DNA from: an uncultured Methanomicrobiales archaeon | GTDB taxonomy: Archaea > Halobacteriota > Methanomicrobia > Methanomicrobiales > Methanospirillaceae | Direction of reading: 5' to 3' | Length of the DNA: 64,000 bases | Assembly: GCA_903900025.1 (NCBI GenBank) | Contig: CAIULN010000079.1 | Location: 1-64,000 of the forward strand | Part shown: positions 1 through 7,581 of the stretch, in pieces | Position numbering within the stretch: the stretch's first letter is position 1 | How the letters are laid out: each line of letters begins with the position of its first letter | Notes under the pieces: generated by a model | Database searches by the model: none | The model's input: the letters and a program-made list of their open reading frames with translations, nothing else | What the model was told of the DNA's origin: nothing | Position numbers and translations under genes: made by a program

Positions 1-531
1 GACATCCTTGCACAGGCAGAACACGACCCCAATGCCGCCTGTATCCTGATCACGACTGATAAAAAACTGGCAGAAAAAGTCGGCAAACAGGTCGCTGCAA
101 TGACAGAACAGGCGCCACGAAAGGAGATTATTGCGCAGGCGCTGAAAAATTCCGGCTATGTCATCATCAGCGATCTGGATGAAGCAATCGCGGCGTCCGA
201 TGCGATCGCCCCAGAGCACCTCTCAATCCAGGTTGCCGATCCTTTGACGGTGGTCACCCGGGTGCAAAATGCCGGGGCAATTTTTGTCGGACGGTACTCG
301 GCGGTCGCCTGCGGGGATTATGCGGTTGGCACCAACCATGTGCTCCCAACAGCTGGCTATGCAAAAACCTACTCGGGGCTTGATGTGCAGCATTTCTGCA
401 AGACCTCGTCAGTTGAGATGATCGACCAGGATGGTCTGGAGACGATCGGGGATATCGTGGAGACGATCGCAGAGGCAGAGGGGCTTTTTGCACACGCGGA
501 ATCGGTGCGGATCCGCCGGAAAACTCCCTGA
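1..531 (+). CDS. hisD: histidinol dehydrogenase, C-terminal part
   Basis: The reading frame is open from the first base, so the 5' part lies outside the window. HisD carries out the last two oxidations of histidine biosynthesis, L-histidinol to L-histidine, with NAD and zinc. The family's late motifs are visible: an APEHLSIQ segment, GAIFVGRYS, a GTNHVLPTAG stretch and the closing SGLDVQHF block, followed by a short helical C-terminus. An ATG at 100 is internal to the conserved fold and is not the start. The C-terminal length is normal. hisC and hisE also occur in this window but in separate operons. Confidence 0.95.
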   Translation, partial: DILAQAEHDPNAACILITTDKKLAEKVGKQVAAMTEQAPRKEIIAQALKNSGYVIISDLDEAIAASDAIAPEHLSIQVADPLTVVTRVQNAGAIFVGRYSAVACGDYAVGTNHVLPTAGYAKTYSGLDVQHFCKTSSVEMIDQDGLETIGDIVETIAEAEGLFAHAESVRIRRKTP

Positions 532-556
532 TTCTCCCCGATATTTCCACGTTTTT

Positions 557-1087
557 TTAGTCCTGCTTCCGTCGGCGGATCAAAAAAGCTGCACACGACG
601 TGCTGATGAGTGCCAGAAGAACAACAAGCGGATCAAAAGGTACATTGTTTGCAGGGGTATCAGATGGTAAAAACACGACCTGCGTGGCCGCATACTCCCC
701 GTTTGCAAAGCGGAGCCGGTCGACAGGGGTGCTCACAACGTTTATCGTGTAGGTGCCGGGCTTGGGGGTGCCAAGGATCACGGACGTGTCCCAGACATAC
801 TCCCATGTCCCGTCCTTCAGGTTGACCGGCGCCGTCGTGAACAGCCCGCGTCCCGCCGGGATATTGAGGTTTTCGAGCGTAACGCCGCGGTTGTCAAGGT
901 CGGGGCCGTTGACAAAAAGATATACGGCGATCGTTTTTAAACCGGAAACCTTCCCGGTCAGCGTAATGGTATCGCCGATATGTGCCTGTATTGGCGTTGC
1001 ATTGATCTCGAGGGATACCGCGGCCACGCACGGGATGGCACAGCAGACTATGAGGGCGGCAATGAGGACAATCTGCGCCCGTCGCAT
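557..1087 (-). CDS. exported protein with C-terminal membrane anchor
   Basis: About 176 residues if translation begins at the ATG at 1087, chosen because an AAGGGG Shine-Dalgarno lies just upstream; the frame opens at 1120. Residues 1-23 form a signal peptide (Arg-rich start, long hydrophobic stretch, Ala-Val-Ala end). The middle is beta-rich, with an HIGDTITLTGKVSG segment typical of archaeal surface beta-sandwich domains. The last 25 residues are a hydrophobic helix followed by RRRKQD, a classic stop-transfer. It is the last gene of the minus-strand group beginning near 5726. No enzymatic motif is visible. A cell-envelope protein of unknown role. Confidence 0.75.
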   Translation of the reverse strand: MRRAQIVLIAALIVCCAIPCVAAVSLEINATPIQAHIGDTITLTGKVSGLKTIAVYLFVNGPDLDNRGVTLENLNIPAGRGLFTTAPVNLKDGTWEYVWDTSVILGTPKPGTYTINVVSTPVDRLRFANGEYAATQVVFLPSDTPANNVPFDPLVVLLALISTSCAAFLIRRRKQD

Positions 1088-1137
1088 ACAATCCCCTTGG
1101 GTGCCGGACACATTAAACATTGCCGGATCTGGACAGG

Positions 1138-2433
1138 TCAGAACTCCACCACCATCACCGCTTCCTCCTCTTTCCTGAGTTCACCCTTGAGGTGCTCTGC
1201 GTCAAACTCGTACGTCTCCCACGGGTTATAGGCTTCGTAGAGCTCGGACTTGTCGAGCACATCCACAAATTCTTTTAAAAATATCCTCGGAATGACATCG
1301 ACCCGCCCGCCAAACCGGCTGGTGATCTTCTTGATCATCGCCCGGATGAACCGGTGGGAGATCCGCTCCCGGTCCACCTCGGAGAAAGCCTGCGAGTAGA
1401 TGTCAACCACCTTCAGCGCGACCTGCTCGAGCTTTGTTGTGTCAAATTTTGAGAGCATGATCTGGGGCTGCCGGGGGTTTTTATAGGAGTCGGTCTGGAC
1501 AACGCTGATCCGGTCATAGAGGGGGGGCACGGACCGGATCCCCCGGGAACCGTCAAACAGTGCCGGGGTACCGGTGAACAGGAGGTAACACCGCGGCATG
1601 TCCCCCCGGTCAAGGGCGTCAATGATGTGGACGAGAGTCTGGTAGCCTTTGTCCCGCTGGTTTTTTGGAAGCGCCTGTGTCGTCTCCATCTCATCGATGG
1701 CGATCGCAAGCCCGCTGTACCCGGCACCCTGCATGACCACGACGAGCCCCCGGAGAAAGAGCAGGGCGACGGTATCATCGATATCCCCGCGGATCCCGGC
1801 TTTTTGTTTGAAGTCCCTGCCGATATTGGGTTCCGCTGAGATCCACCCGAGCGCTGCCTGCGCGAGCTGGAAATCGCCGGTGTTGTTGGCACGGTAATAG
1901 GTCCTCAGTGCAGCGGCAAGTGCGGAGTTCATTTCCGAGATACCGGTCAGCGCTGATTCGATCTCACGCTCGGTCGCTGCTTCGAGTGCAGCGTCCTCGA
2001 TTCCGGTCCCGCCCACCGATATGATCCGTTCCTCAATGGCAAAGAGCCAGTTGTCGACAACTGTCTTTATTGCGTGTTCCTCTTCCTGCGTGCGAAGGTT
2101 TGAACAGACCTGCTGGTAGATCGCCCTGAGTTTGTAGAGCGGGGAGGCCGGGGAGATCACCACGTGCGACGTGATAAAACCCTTGTTGCGCGCCATCTCG
2201 AGAGCACGGGCGACCAGAAACGTCTTCCCGCTGCCATAGTCTCCCCGGATGAATTTTGTATCACCGCCACCCTGTGACACATAATCGAGCTGCTTTCCAA
2301 TCACACCTTCTTCGACATCAAGACCGACCGCGATCCGTTCGAGCCCGGACCCCGGTACCGTACCGCGGCGCAGTGCGTTGATGATATTGATGCTTTCCAG
2401 TTTTGTCCTGTCCATCCGTTCAGGTTCCGACAT
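1138..2433 (-). CDS. DUF2791 (BrxC/BrxD-type) P-loop ATPase
   Basis: An ATPase of about 431 residues resembling the DUF2791 family that includes BREX proteins BrxC/BrxD. A Walker A (GDYGSGKT, residues 64-71) follows an N-terminal segment typical of the family (INALRRGTVPGSGLERIAVG). A Walker B-like AIDEMETT lies near residue 240, followed by a sensor-like LLFTGTP. The start is taken at 2433 or 2439; GGGAGG sits 9 or 3 nt upstream, so 2433 is better. The start lies inside the end of the TPR gene, so translation is probably coupled. No PglZ, methylase or protease of a BREX locus is nearby. The family probably loads onto or remodels DNA or protein complexes; the actual target here is unknown. 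Confidence 0.8.
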   Translation of the reverse strand: MSEPERMDRTKLESINIINALRRGTVPGSGLERIAVGLDVEEGVIGKQLDYVSQGGGDTKFIRGDYGSGKTFLVARALEMARNKGFITSHVVISPASPLYKLRAIYQQVCSNLRTQEEEHAIKTVVDNWLFAIEERIISVGGTGIEDAALEAATEREIESALTGISEMNSALAAALRTYYRANNTGDFQLAQAALGWISAEPNIGRDFKQKAGIRGDIDDTVALLFLRGLVVVMQGAGYSGLAIAIDEMETTQALPKNQRDKGYQTLVHIIDALDRGDMPRCYLLFTGTPALFDGSRGIRSVPPLYDRISVVQTDSYKNPRQPQIMLSKFDTTKLEQVALKVVDIYSQAFSEVDRERISHRFIRAMIKKITSRFGGRVDVIPRIFLKEFVDVLDKSELYEAYNPWETYEFDAEHLKGELRKEEEAVMVVEF

Positions 2434-4234
2434 ACTCATAAACCTCCCCGTCATCGCCAAACCCTTTCTTTTCAATGATGGTTATATGTTTTGCAGCTGC
2501 CTTCTGGTTGAGCCGGTTGATGATCCCGGCCACCCTGCGGGTATTGAGTGCTTTTCGCAGCTCACTCTCCGTTGCCTTTTTATGTGAACGGAGGAATTCA
2601 ACAATCTTCTGCTCCTGCTCGTCAAGGTCAAGGTCCTGTCGGATCTGGTGCAGTGTTGACACCTGGACCGCCCTCCACTTTGCCGGTGTGAGGTCCATGA
2701 TGGGGCGGTCTGCGATCGAACGGTCCTTGCAGGACCTGATCAGGTTCAGGAAGTCCTCCAGCTGTAGTGCCTTTGTGTGTACCGGCAGTACATCAATGCC
2801 CCGAAGGCAGAAACGCTTGCAGCCTGCATAGTCCGATTCCTCAAGTGCCTGGCGTCCCGTGATGAGCAGGGCAATCGCAAGCAGCTCCAGCCCCTTGGTG
2901 TTCAGGCTCGACCTGCGTTCTTCAAGCCGGCGGATCACGTGCTCCATCAGCCGGCGCATGCGGTGCATCGGGTGGTGCCGGTCAACAATAACCGCCACGA
3001 CGCGGTGGAGATCAACGGAGCGCTTCACATTGTTGAGGATGTACAGCATCACCTTCTCGCATTCACGGTCCTCGTTATGGGCGGCTAGGAACCTGGCATA
3101 CTCGAGCCCCCCGGACAAAAAGTCTGCGCGGTATGCACGGTAGAACCAGGCCCGTGCTTCAGCGGAATTCCCCAGGCCCTCGTACAAGCGTGCGGTCTCC
3201 AGCAGGCTGGCAATGTTGACATCCTTTGACACGACTGAAAGGAACCGGGCGAGCGCTTCTGATGCCGGGAAACTCAACTGGAGGAATTTCCGGTACTTCC
3301 CGATGATCAGGCCCAGCGTGTCCAGGTCGTTTTTTGAGCGGATCTCATCGGTGATCAGGCGCTCGTACTCGGCAGCCGCCTTTTTTGTATCGCTGAGGAC
3401 GGCATATACATCGCAGGTCATGAGACGGTGGATGGGAAGACTGGTCCGTACACTCAACTCATTACAGAGTTCGAGCGCTTTTTTGTGGTTGCCTGATGAT
3501 GTGAGCAGCAGGATGTAATCGGCAAGGATGTCCCCGTCACCCTGAGCGCCTGCCTGTGATTCATAGGCATCAAGGGCGGCCGTCAGATCGTACTGTGCCA
3601 GTGCGGCAAGGTATTTTCTGAGGATTGCGGGGTCATTTGACGTGTGGTATGCATCCAGTGCTGCCGTTGCAGCAGCCCGGTACTGCCGTGAACTGAGCAG
3701 GGCGTCGAGATACTCGTGGCCCTGTGTACGGTCACCGAGCAGCGTACGGTGGGTCTCCAGTGCCGCCTGCGGTTCGCCAATCTCAATGAGTGCCCGCACG
3801 AGGTTCCTTGTATCATTCTCGTTCCTTGCAAGCATGACGAGCTGTTTGAGGACCGGCAGTGCACCATGGTAATCATGGTGCGAGAGCAGGTATTCTGCAT
3901 AACTCCGCAGGGCGTCCTGGTTTGTCGGGTCGAGGTGGACGGCCGTTGCATACTCGGCGATCGCCCCTTCATCACCCTGTGCTTCGAGCACTTTTGCGAG
4001 ATAGCTGTGGACGTATGATGAGTCCGGCATCTTCTGGGCAAGGTCACGGAAATATACCTCGGCATCATCGAGTTTTCCTGTATAGAAGAGGTTCGTGGCG
4101 GCAAGGACCTCCAGCGGCTGGTCTTTGACGGACCCGAGCACCAGCATACAGAGGTTCAGGGATTCCTGGTACCTCCCGTCTTCAAAAAGCCGGAACGCCT
4201 CTTTCTTCTGTTCTTCGAGCGTGGCAGGGATCAT
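2420..4234 (-). CDS. TPR-repeat protein with C-terminal winged helix
   Basis: 604 residues. Roughly residues 10-480 are tandem helical pairs of TPR type (for example FEDGRYQESLNLC, FYTGKLDDAEVYF, LSSRQYRAAATAAL). The last 70 residues change character: LDEQEQKIVEFLRSHKK, ATESELRKALNTRR, then a beta-wing ending VYEYVGT, which reads as a winged-helix DNA-binding domain. There is no signal peptide or membrane segment. The stop overlaps the start of the DUF2791 ATPase and the gene begins 3 nt after the glycosyltransferase stop on this strand, so all three are probably one transcript. Inference: a scaffold coupling DNA binding to the neighbouring ATPase. Confidence 0.8.
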   Translation of the reverse strand: MIPATLEEQKKEAFRLFEDGRYQESLNLCMLVLGSVKDQPLEVLAATNLFYTGKLDDAEVYFRDLAQKMPDSSYVHSYLAKVLEAQGDEGAIAEYATAVHLDPTNQDALRSYAEYLLSHHDYHGALPVLKQLVMLARNENDTRNLVRALIEIGEPQAALETHRTLLGDRTQGHEYLDALLSSRQYRAAATAALDAYHTSNDPAILRKYLAALAQYDLTAALDAYESQAGAQGDGDILADYILLLTSSGNHKKALELCNELSVRTSLPIHRLMTCDVYAVLSDTKKAAAEYERLITDEIRSKNDLDTLGLIIGKYRKFLQLSFPASEALARFLSVVSKDVNIASLLETARLYEGLGNSAEARAWFYRAYRADFLSGGLEYARFLAAHNEDRECEKVMLYILNNVKRSVDLHRVVAVIVDRHHPMHRMRRLMEHVIRRLEERRSSLNTKGLELLAIALLITGRQALEESDYAGCKRFCLRGIDVLPVHTKALQLEDFLNLIRSCKDRSIADRPIMDLTPAKWRAVQVSTLHQIRQDLDLDEQEQKIVEFLRSHKKATESELRKALNTRRVAGIINRLNQKAAAKHITIIEKKGFGDDGEVYEYVGT

Positions 4235-4237
4235 AAT

Positions 4238-4939
4238 TTACCCGAACCGGACCTGCAGAAGCCCGGCTAGCATCCTGATCATGTCCCGCCGCTCTACCCG
4301 GGAGTCCCCCGTGTTCTGCCATTCGATGGGAAATTCCCCCACTGAATAACCCCCTTGTTTCAACCGCCAGAGCAGTTCGACATCAAACTCAAATCCGGTC
4401 GATACCATATGGGACAGGACGGCATCGACGGCACTCTTCCTGAACACCTTGGCACCGCACTGGGTATCATGGTAGCGCAGCCCGAATAACAGCCGGATGA
4501 TCAGGTTAAATGCTCTGCTCTCGAACCGCCGCAGCATGTCCTGACTCACCCTGAGTACGGCGCCCGGGACCCAGCGCGACCCGATTGCACCGTCATACAA
4601 GGACAAGTGAGAAAACAGATTCATCATCTGATGGATACTGGTCGACCCGTCAGCGTCCAGGTACCCGACCCATGAGCCCCTTGCTGCTTTCATTCCCTCG
4701 ATCACCCCTCCTCCTTTCCCTAACCGGTGCGCAAATTTCAGGCACCGGATGTCCAGACCGGGACGGGAGGCGGCGATCTGCCCGACAACGTCAGCTGTGC
4801 GGTCGTTCCCGTCACACACGACAATCAGTTCTCCTCCGAATTCCTCGATCCGGTCGAACAGCTGAGAAATCCGCTTCTCTTCGTTGTACGCCGGGATCAC
4901 AAGGCTGTACCGGTTCGGGGAGAGTTCATTCATGGTCAT
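4238..4939 (-). CDS. GT2-family glycosyltransferase (Alg5/DPM-like)
   Basis: About 233 residues. The GT-A fold is clear: SLVIPAYNEEKRI at the N-terminus, an LIVVCDGNDRTADV nucleotide-binding strand, GKGGGVIEGMKAA, and the metal-binding YLDADGST. QCGAKVFR and a WRLKQGGYSVGEFPIEW block match dolichyl-phosphate glucose/mannose synthases. No transmembrane segment is present, so it probably acts at the cytoplasmic face, charging a polyprenyl phosphate for N-glycosylation or surface glycan synthesis. The ATG at 4939 is preferred because GGTGAG lies 8 nt upstream; the frame also has a GTG at 4951 overlapping the previous stop. Confidence 0.85.
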   Translation of the reverse strand: MTMNELSPNRYSLVIPAYNEEKRISQLFDRIEEFGGELIVVCDGNDRTADVVGQIAASRPGLDIRCLKFAHRLGKGGGVIEGMKAARGSWVGYLDADGSTSIHQMMNLFSHLSLYDGAIGSRWVPGAVLRVSQDMLRRFESRAFNLIIRLLFGLRYHDTQCGAKVFRKSAVDAVLSHMVSTGFEFDVELLWRLKQGGYSVGEFPIEWQNTGDSRVERRDMIRMLAGLLQVRFG

Positions 4940-4947
4940 CGGGAGTC

Positions 4948-5463
4948 TCACCGTTTCAGTGCTTCAATGATGGCAGAACCGAATGCACGTGCGGCAGCGG
5001 GACCATTCGCGGTGATGATGTTGCCGCTGACGACAACAGGCATATCAGAAATTGCCGAACCTCCCGCTTTCATCTCATGGACTGATTCAGGTGTCTTGAA
5101 GGCGGTGGATGGTAAACCCCTGAGAATGCCCGCACGGGCAAGAACCACCGGGGACAGACAGATCGCTGCAACGATCTTATGGGTATCATGAAACGCTTGT
5201 ACCAGCCTGATAAGATCCCCGTTTCCCCAGAGATGGGCGGGTGAGCCCGCTCCCCCGATGACAACAATACCGGCATAATCGCCGGCACTGGCCCGGTCAA
5301 ATGTCAGTGTTGCCTGCGCCCGCCCGCCCAGCATACCGGTGCAGGTGCCGGTTTTTGTTGATGCAATATCAAATCCGATTCCCGCCCTGGCAAACACCGC
5401 ACGAGGTTCATCCAGTTCTTCGTCCCTGTAGCGTTCCGGTGCAATAGCGACGAGGAGTTTCAT
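4948..5463 (-). CDS. DJ-1/PfpI-family protein
   Basis: About 171 residues from the ATG at 5463 (MKLLVAIAPERYRDEEL); the frame extends further upstream but that part lacks family similarity. The DJ-1/PfpI fold shows as GIGFDIAST, IVVIGGAGSPAHLWG, and the nucleophile elbow AAICLSPVVLARAG, where Cys takes the position of the catalytic cysteine of the family. PfpI members include intracellular proteases, deglycases and chaperones; the specific activity cannot be told from sequence. The stop overlaps the glycosyltransferase start region. Confidence 0.85.
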   Translation of the reverse strand: MKLLVAIAPERYRDEELDEPRAVFARAGIGFDIASTKTGTCTGMLGGRAQATLTFDRASAGDYAGIVVIGGAGSPAHLWGNGDLIRLVQAFHDTHKIVAAICLSPVVLARAGILRGLPSTAFKTPESVHEMKAGGSAISDMPVVVSGNIITANGPAAARAFGSAIIEALKR

Positions 5464-5495
5464 ACTGTACCTGTGGTCTGACAACAAGAATAACA

Positions 5496-5726
5496 TTACT
5501 GGTGCTTGCCAAGGTGCCGTCCAAGGGCGGTACCGGTACGGTATTTTTCTGCAATCCCAAGGGCCGTTGCACGCAGTGCATCATGATCCCTGAGGCAGAT
5601 CTCCGGTGGCGGGGATTTGCGGAGAATTGCCGATGTGTTCTCGGTCACCTGGATCAGTTCGGTTGCGATCAGGGCGTCGAGCCAGATCAGATCGGCAAGC
5701 ATCTGCTTGATCTCATCGTTCTGCAT
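5496..5726 (-). CDS. small hypothetical protein
   Basis: 76 residues from the ATG at 5726, preceded by GGGAG about 12 nt upstream. The frame is open further upstream, but that portion is low-complexity and overlaps the divergent thioesterase region. The predicted protein is mainly helical (EIKQMLADLIWLDALIATEL), with an HDALRATALGIAEKY helix near the end. I do not recognise the family. It is the likely first gene of the minus-strand group that includes the DJ-1 and glycosyltransferase genes. Confidence 0.5.
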   Translation of the reverse strand: MQNDEIKQMLADLIWLDALIATELIQVTENTSAILRKSPPPEICLRDHDALRATALGIAEKYRTGTALGRHLGKHQ

Positions 5727-5808
5727 GGTCGTACATTCTCCCGGGTGCGTATTAAATGGTACAACACGGATATGGCAACCTTCATCGTTTTTGACCCCCT
5801 GATCACTG

Positions 5809-6240
5809 ATGAGGATGATGTCATACCTTGAAAGGATCAGGAACCAGGGGAGGGAAGCAAACCCGTTCTTCTGCCTGATGGGGATTGATGTGGTGAGCGT
5901 TGAAGAGGGAAACGCGGTACTGCGTATGGCGGTGCGGCCTGATATGCTCAACGGGGTTGGGTGGCTTCAGGGGGGGATATTCACGGCACTTGCCGATGAG
6001 GCAATGGCTCTGGCCCTCCATCCGATGCTGTCCCCCCACGAAGGGATCGCAACCATCTCGGAATCGACCAGTTTTATCAAAGGTGTGAAGGACGGGGTGC
6101 TCATCGCACAAGGGCGCGTGATCAAGAAAGGGCATCGGGTCGTGTTTGCGGAAGGCGATGTGACACTGGACCAGAAGGAAAAGGAGATTCTGGCGCGGAC
6201 TTGTGCGGCGTTTGCAGTAACAGTGAGGGATTCAGGGTAG
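5809..6240 (+). CDS. PaaI-type hotdog-fold thioesterase
   Basis: 143 residues or slightly fewer (ATG at 5809, 5815 or 5818; no decisive ribosome site). The hotdog fold shows as NPFFCLMGIDVVSVEEG, then the catalytic-type segment NGVGWLQGGIFTALADEAMA, and SESTSFIKGVKDG plus AQGRVIKKGHRVVFAEGDV in the central sheet. The family hydrolyses acyl-CoA thioesters, typically phenylacetyl- or short-chain acyl-CoA. The conserved G-G-x-x-x-x-x-A-D helix is present, so the protein is probably active. It is transcribed alone, divergently from the 5726 gene, and ends in front of a T-rich tract. Confidence 0.85.
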   Translation: MRMMSYLERIRNQGREANPFFCLMGIDVVSVEEGNAVLRMAVRPDMLNGVGWLQGGIFTALADEAMALALHPMLSPHEGIATISESTSFIKGVKDGVLIAQGRVIKKGHRVVFAEGDVTLDQKEKEILARTCAAFAVTVRDSG

Positions 6241-6301
6241 TTGTAAGATGGGTTCATGGGACCTTGTCGAAACGACCTGGAGATCCAGGGAAATTGGAAA
6301 A

Positions 6302-6326
6302 TTTTTTTACCCCGCTCCACTTTTTT
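6302..6326 (+). terminator. T-run terminator after thioesterase gene
   Basis: Two T-runs (7 T at 6302-6308 and 6 T at 6321-6326), with a third at 6342-6348, follow the thioesterase stop at 6240. Archaeal transcription stops at such U-rich tracts without needing a hairpin. The region also separates this gene from a convergent minus-strand gene. Confidence 0.5.
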
Positions 6327-6339
6327 AACATTGGAAAAA

Positions 6340-7047
6340 TTATTTTTTCCCGACTGGTTTCTCTTTTTGGGATTTACCGGCGTTTTTCCCTTTCATCAGA
6401 TAATATACTGCACCACCAATGATGGCAACTGCCGCGATTGCTGATACGATAAAAACAGGGGAAATCTCAGAGGCTTTCTGCTGTGCACGGGCAAGCCCTG
6501 CAGTGGCGTCGGTATTTCCGGGATCGGTGGCAAGCGCTGATGTATAGGCAACAACCGCCTCCTGGTATCGCCCCGCCTCAAAAAGGGTGTCTCCTTTATT
6601 GATCCAGCCCTTTGTAAAATTTGTATCAATCGCAAGTGCCTGATCGTAAGCAGCGATCGCCTCTGGATACCGCCCGAGCTTGAAGAGTGAATAACCCCTG
6701 TTGTTCCAGAGGGGGGCATCTCTTGGATAGAGTGCAAGACCCTGGTTTGTGGTATCTGCCGCATCAGCGAACAGGCCCAACTGAATTTGGGCAAATGCCT
6801 TGTTGCGGTATGTGTACAAAAGACCATCAGACATCCTGATTATCGTTGTATTGGATGCAAGCGCACTGTCAAAAGCGTTGATAGCACGTTCAAATTCACC
6901 GCCGGCTATCAACCGTGTCCCTAAATTATAATAATACGTCCCATCATCCGTTTCATTACCATTGACTACAATCGCCCCCGCTTGTTGTATCATGATACAG
7001 ATGATGACGGATAATCCGCAAAATATTACAAATTGCCGAAGGTGCAT
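6340..7047 (-). CDS. membrane-anchored TPR protein
   Basis: About 235 residues from the ATG at 7047. Residues 1-26 are a signal or anchor sequence (MHLRQFVIFCGLSVII). Four TPR-like units follow (YNLGTRLIAGGEFERAINAF; NKAFAQIQLGLFADAADT; NRGYSLFKLGRYPEAIAAYD; NKGDTLFEAGRYQEAVVAYT). A C-terminal hydrophobic helix (FIVSAIAAVAIIGGAVYYL) is followed by a Lys-rich tail, so the repeats face the outside with both ends in or at the membrane. TPRs mediate protein contacts; the partner is unknown. It is transcribed alone. Confidence 0.8.
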   Translation of the reverse strand: MHLRQFVIFCGLSVIICIMIQQAGAIVVNGNETDDGTYYYNLGTRLIAGGEFERAINAFDSALASNTTIIRMSDGLLYTYRNKAFAQIQLGLFADAADTTNQGLALYPRDAPLWNNRGYSLFKLGRYPEAIAAYDQALAIDTNFTKGWINKGDTLFEAGRYQEAVVAYTSALATDPGNTDATAGLARAQQKASEISPVFIVSAIAAVAIIGGAVYYLMKGKNAGKSQKEKPVGKK

Positions 7048-7140
7048 GCCCAAATATTGTGTATACAATGTTAATTTGTTTTCGTTGAGGGCGAAAAATT
7101 CTCCTCGTTATAACCGGATCCCCTCTCAAAGGTGGCAGCA

Positions 7141-7443
7141 TTACATATTACGCCAGAATGCCCAGTAAAAAAAGTAAATCAATAACAGGGAACCCAGGGC
7201 GAGGATATCGATCGTGAGCATGACCGAACCCAGCATGGCACTGGCGACCATTGCCTGGATCTCGGCCAGGTTGTACGTGCTTGCTATCATGGCAAATATA
7301 ATCACAAAAAGACACAGGAACCCGGCAAGAATTGCGAGATTTTTAATGAAGGTTTCTGGTATTTTAAAATGCACAAAATGATCTATTGTTGTTTGCACGA
7401 TAAACCCATTCATTGCAATTGAAATTTCTTCCCAAAACATCAT
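7141..7443 (-). CDS. small integral membrane protein
   Basis: Up to 100 residues; translation may begin at 7443 or at the internal ATG at 7413 (MNGFIVQTTIDHF), neither with a clear ribosome site. Two long hydrophobic segments are visible, LAILAGFLCLFVIIFAMIA and a second one near the C-terminus ending FFYWAFWRNM. No motif is recognised. It lies upstream of the TPR membrane protein on the same strand, about 94 nt away. Confidence 0.55.
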   Translation of the reverse strand: MMFWEEISIAMNGFIVQTTIDHFVHFKIPETFIKNLAILAGFLCLFVIIFAMIASTYNLAEIQAMVASAMLGSVMLTIDILALGSLLLIYFFYWAFWRNM

Positions 7444-7507
7444 GCAACAACGGCATCTGCATCATCGTCATCTGCCCTACCACTGGTGACCTTTATGGGA
7501 ACGTCCG

Positions 7508-7527
7508 CCCGCCTTCCTGACGGCGGG
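7508..7527 (+). other. GC-rich hairpin upstream of pyrG
   Basis: A perfect inverted repeat CCCGCC / GGCGGG with an 8-nt loop lies 55 nt before the pyrG start, in the gap between divergent genes. It could form in DNA or in a leader transcript. It may be an operator or structural element for pyrG; this is inference only. Confidence 0.35.
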
Positions 7528-7581
7528 ATGATAACAATAATACGGATTGCACGCGAATGATAAAACAACGGGGAGACTTTC

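Noticed and set aside
1138-4234. BREX defence locus
   Set aside because: Only the BrxC/D-like ATPase is present; no methylase, PglZ phosphatase, BrxA, BrxB or protease gene lies nearby.
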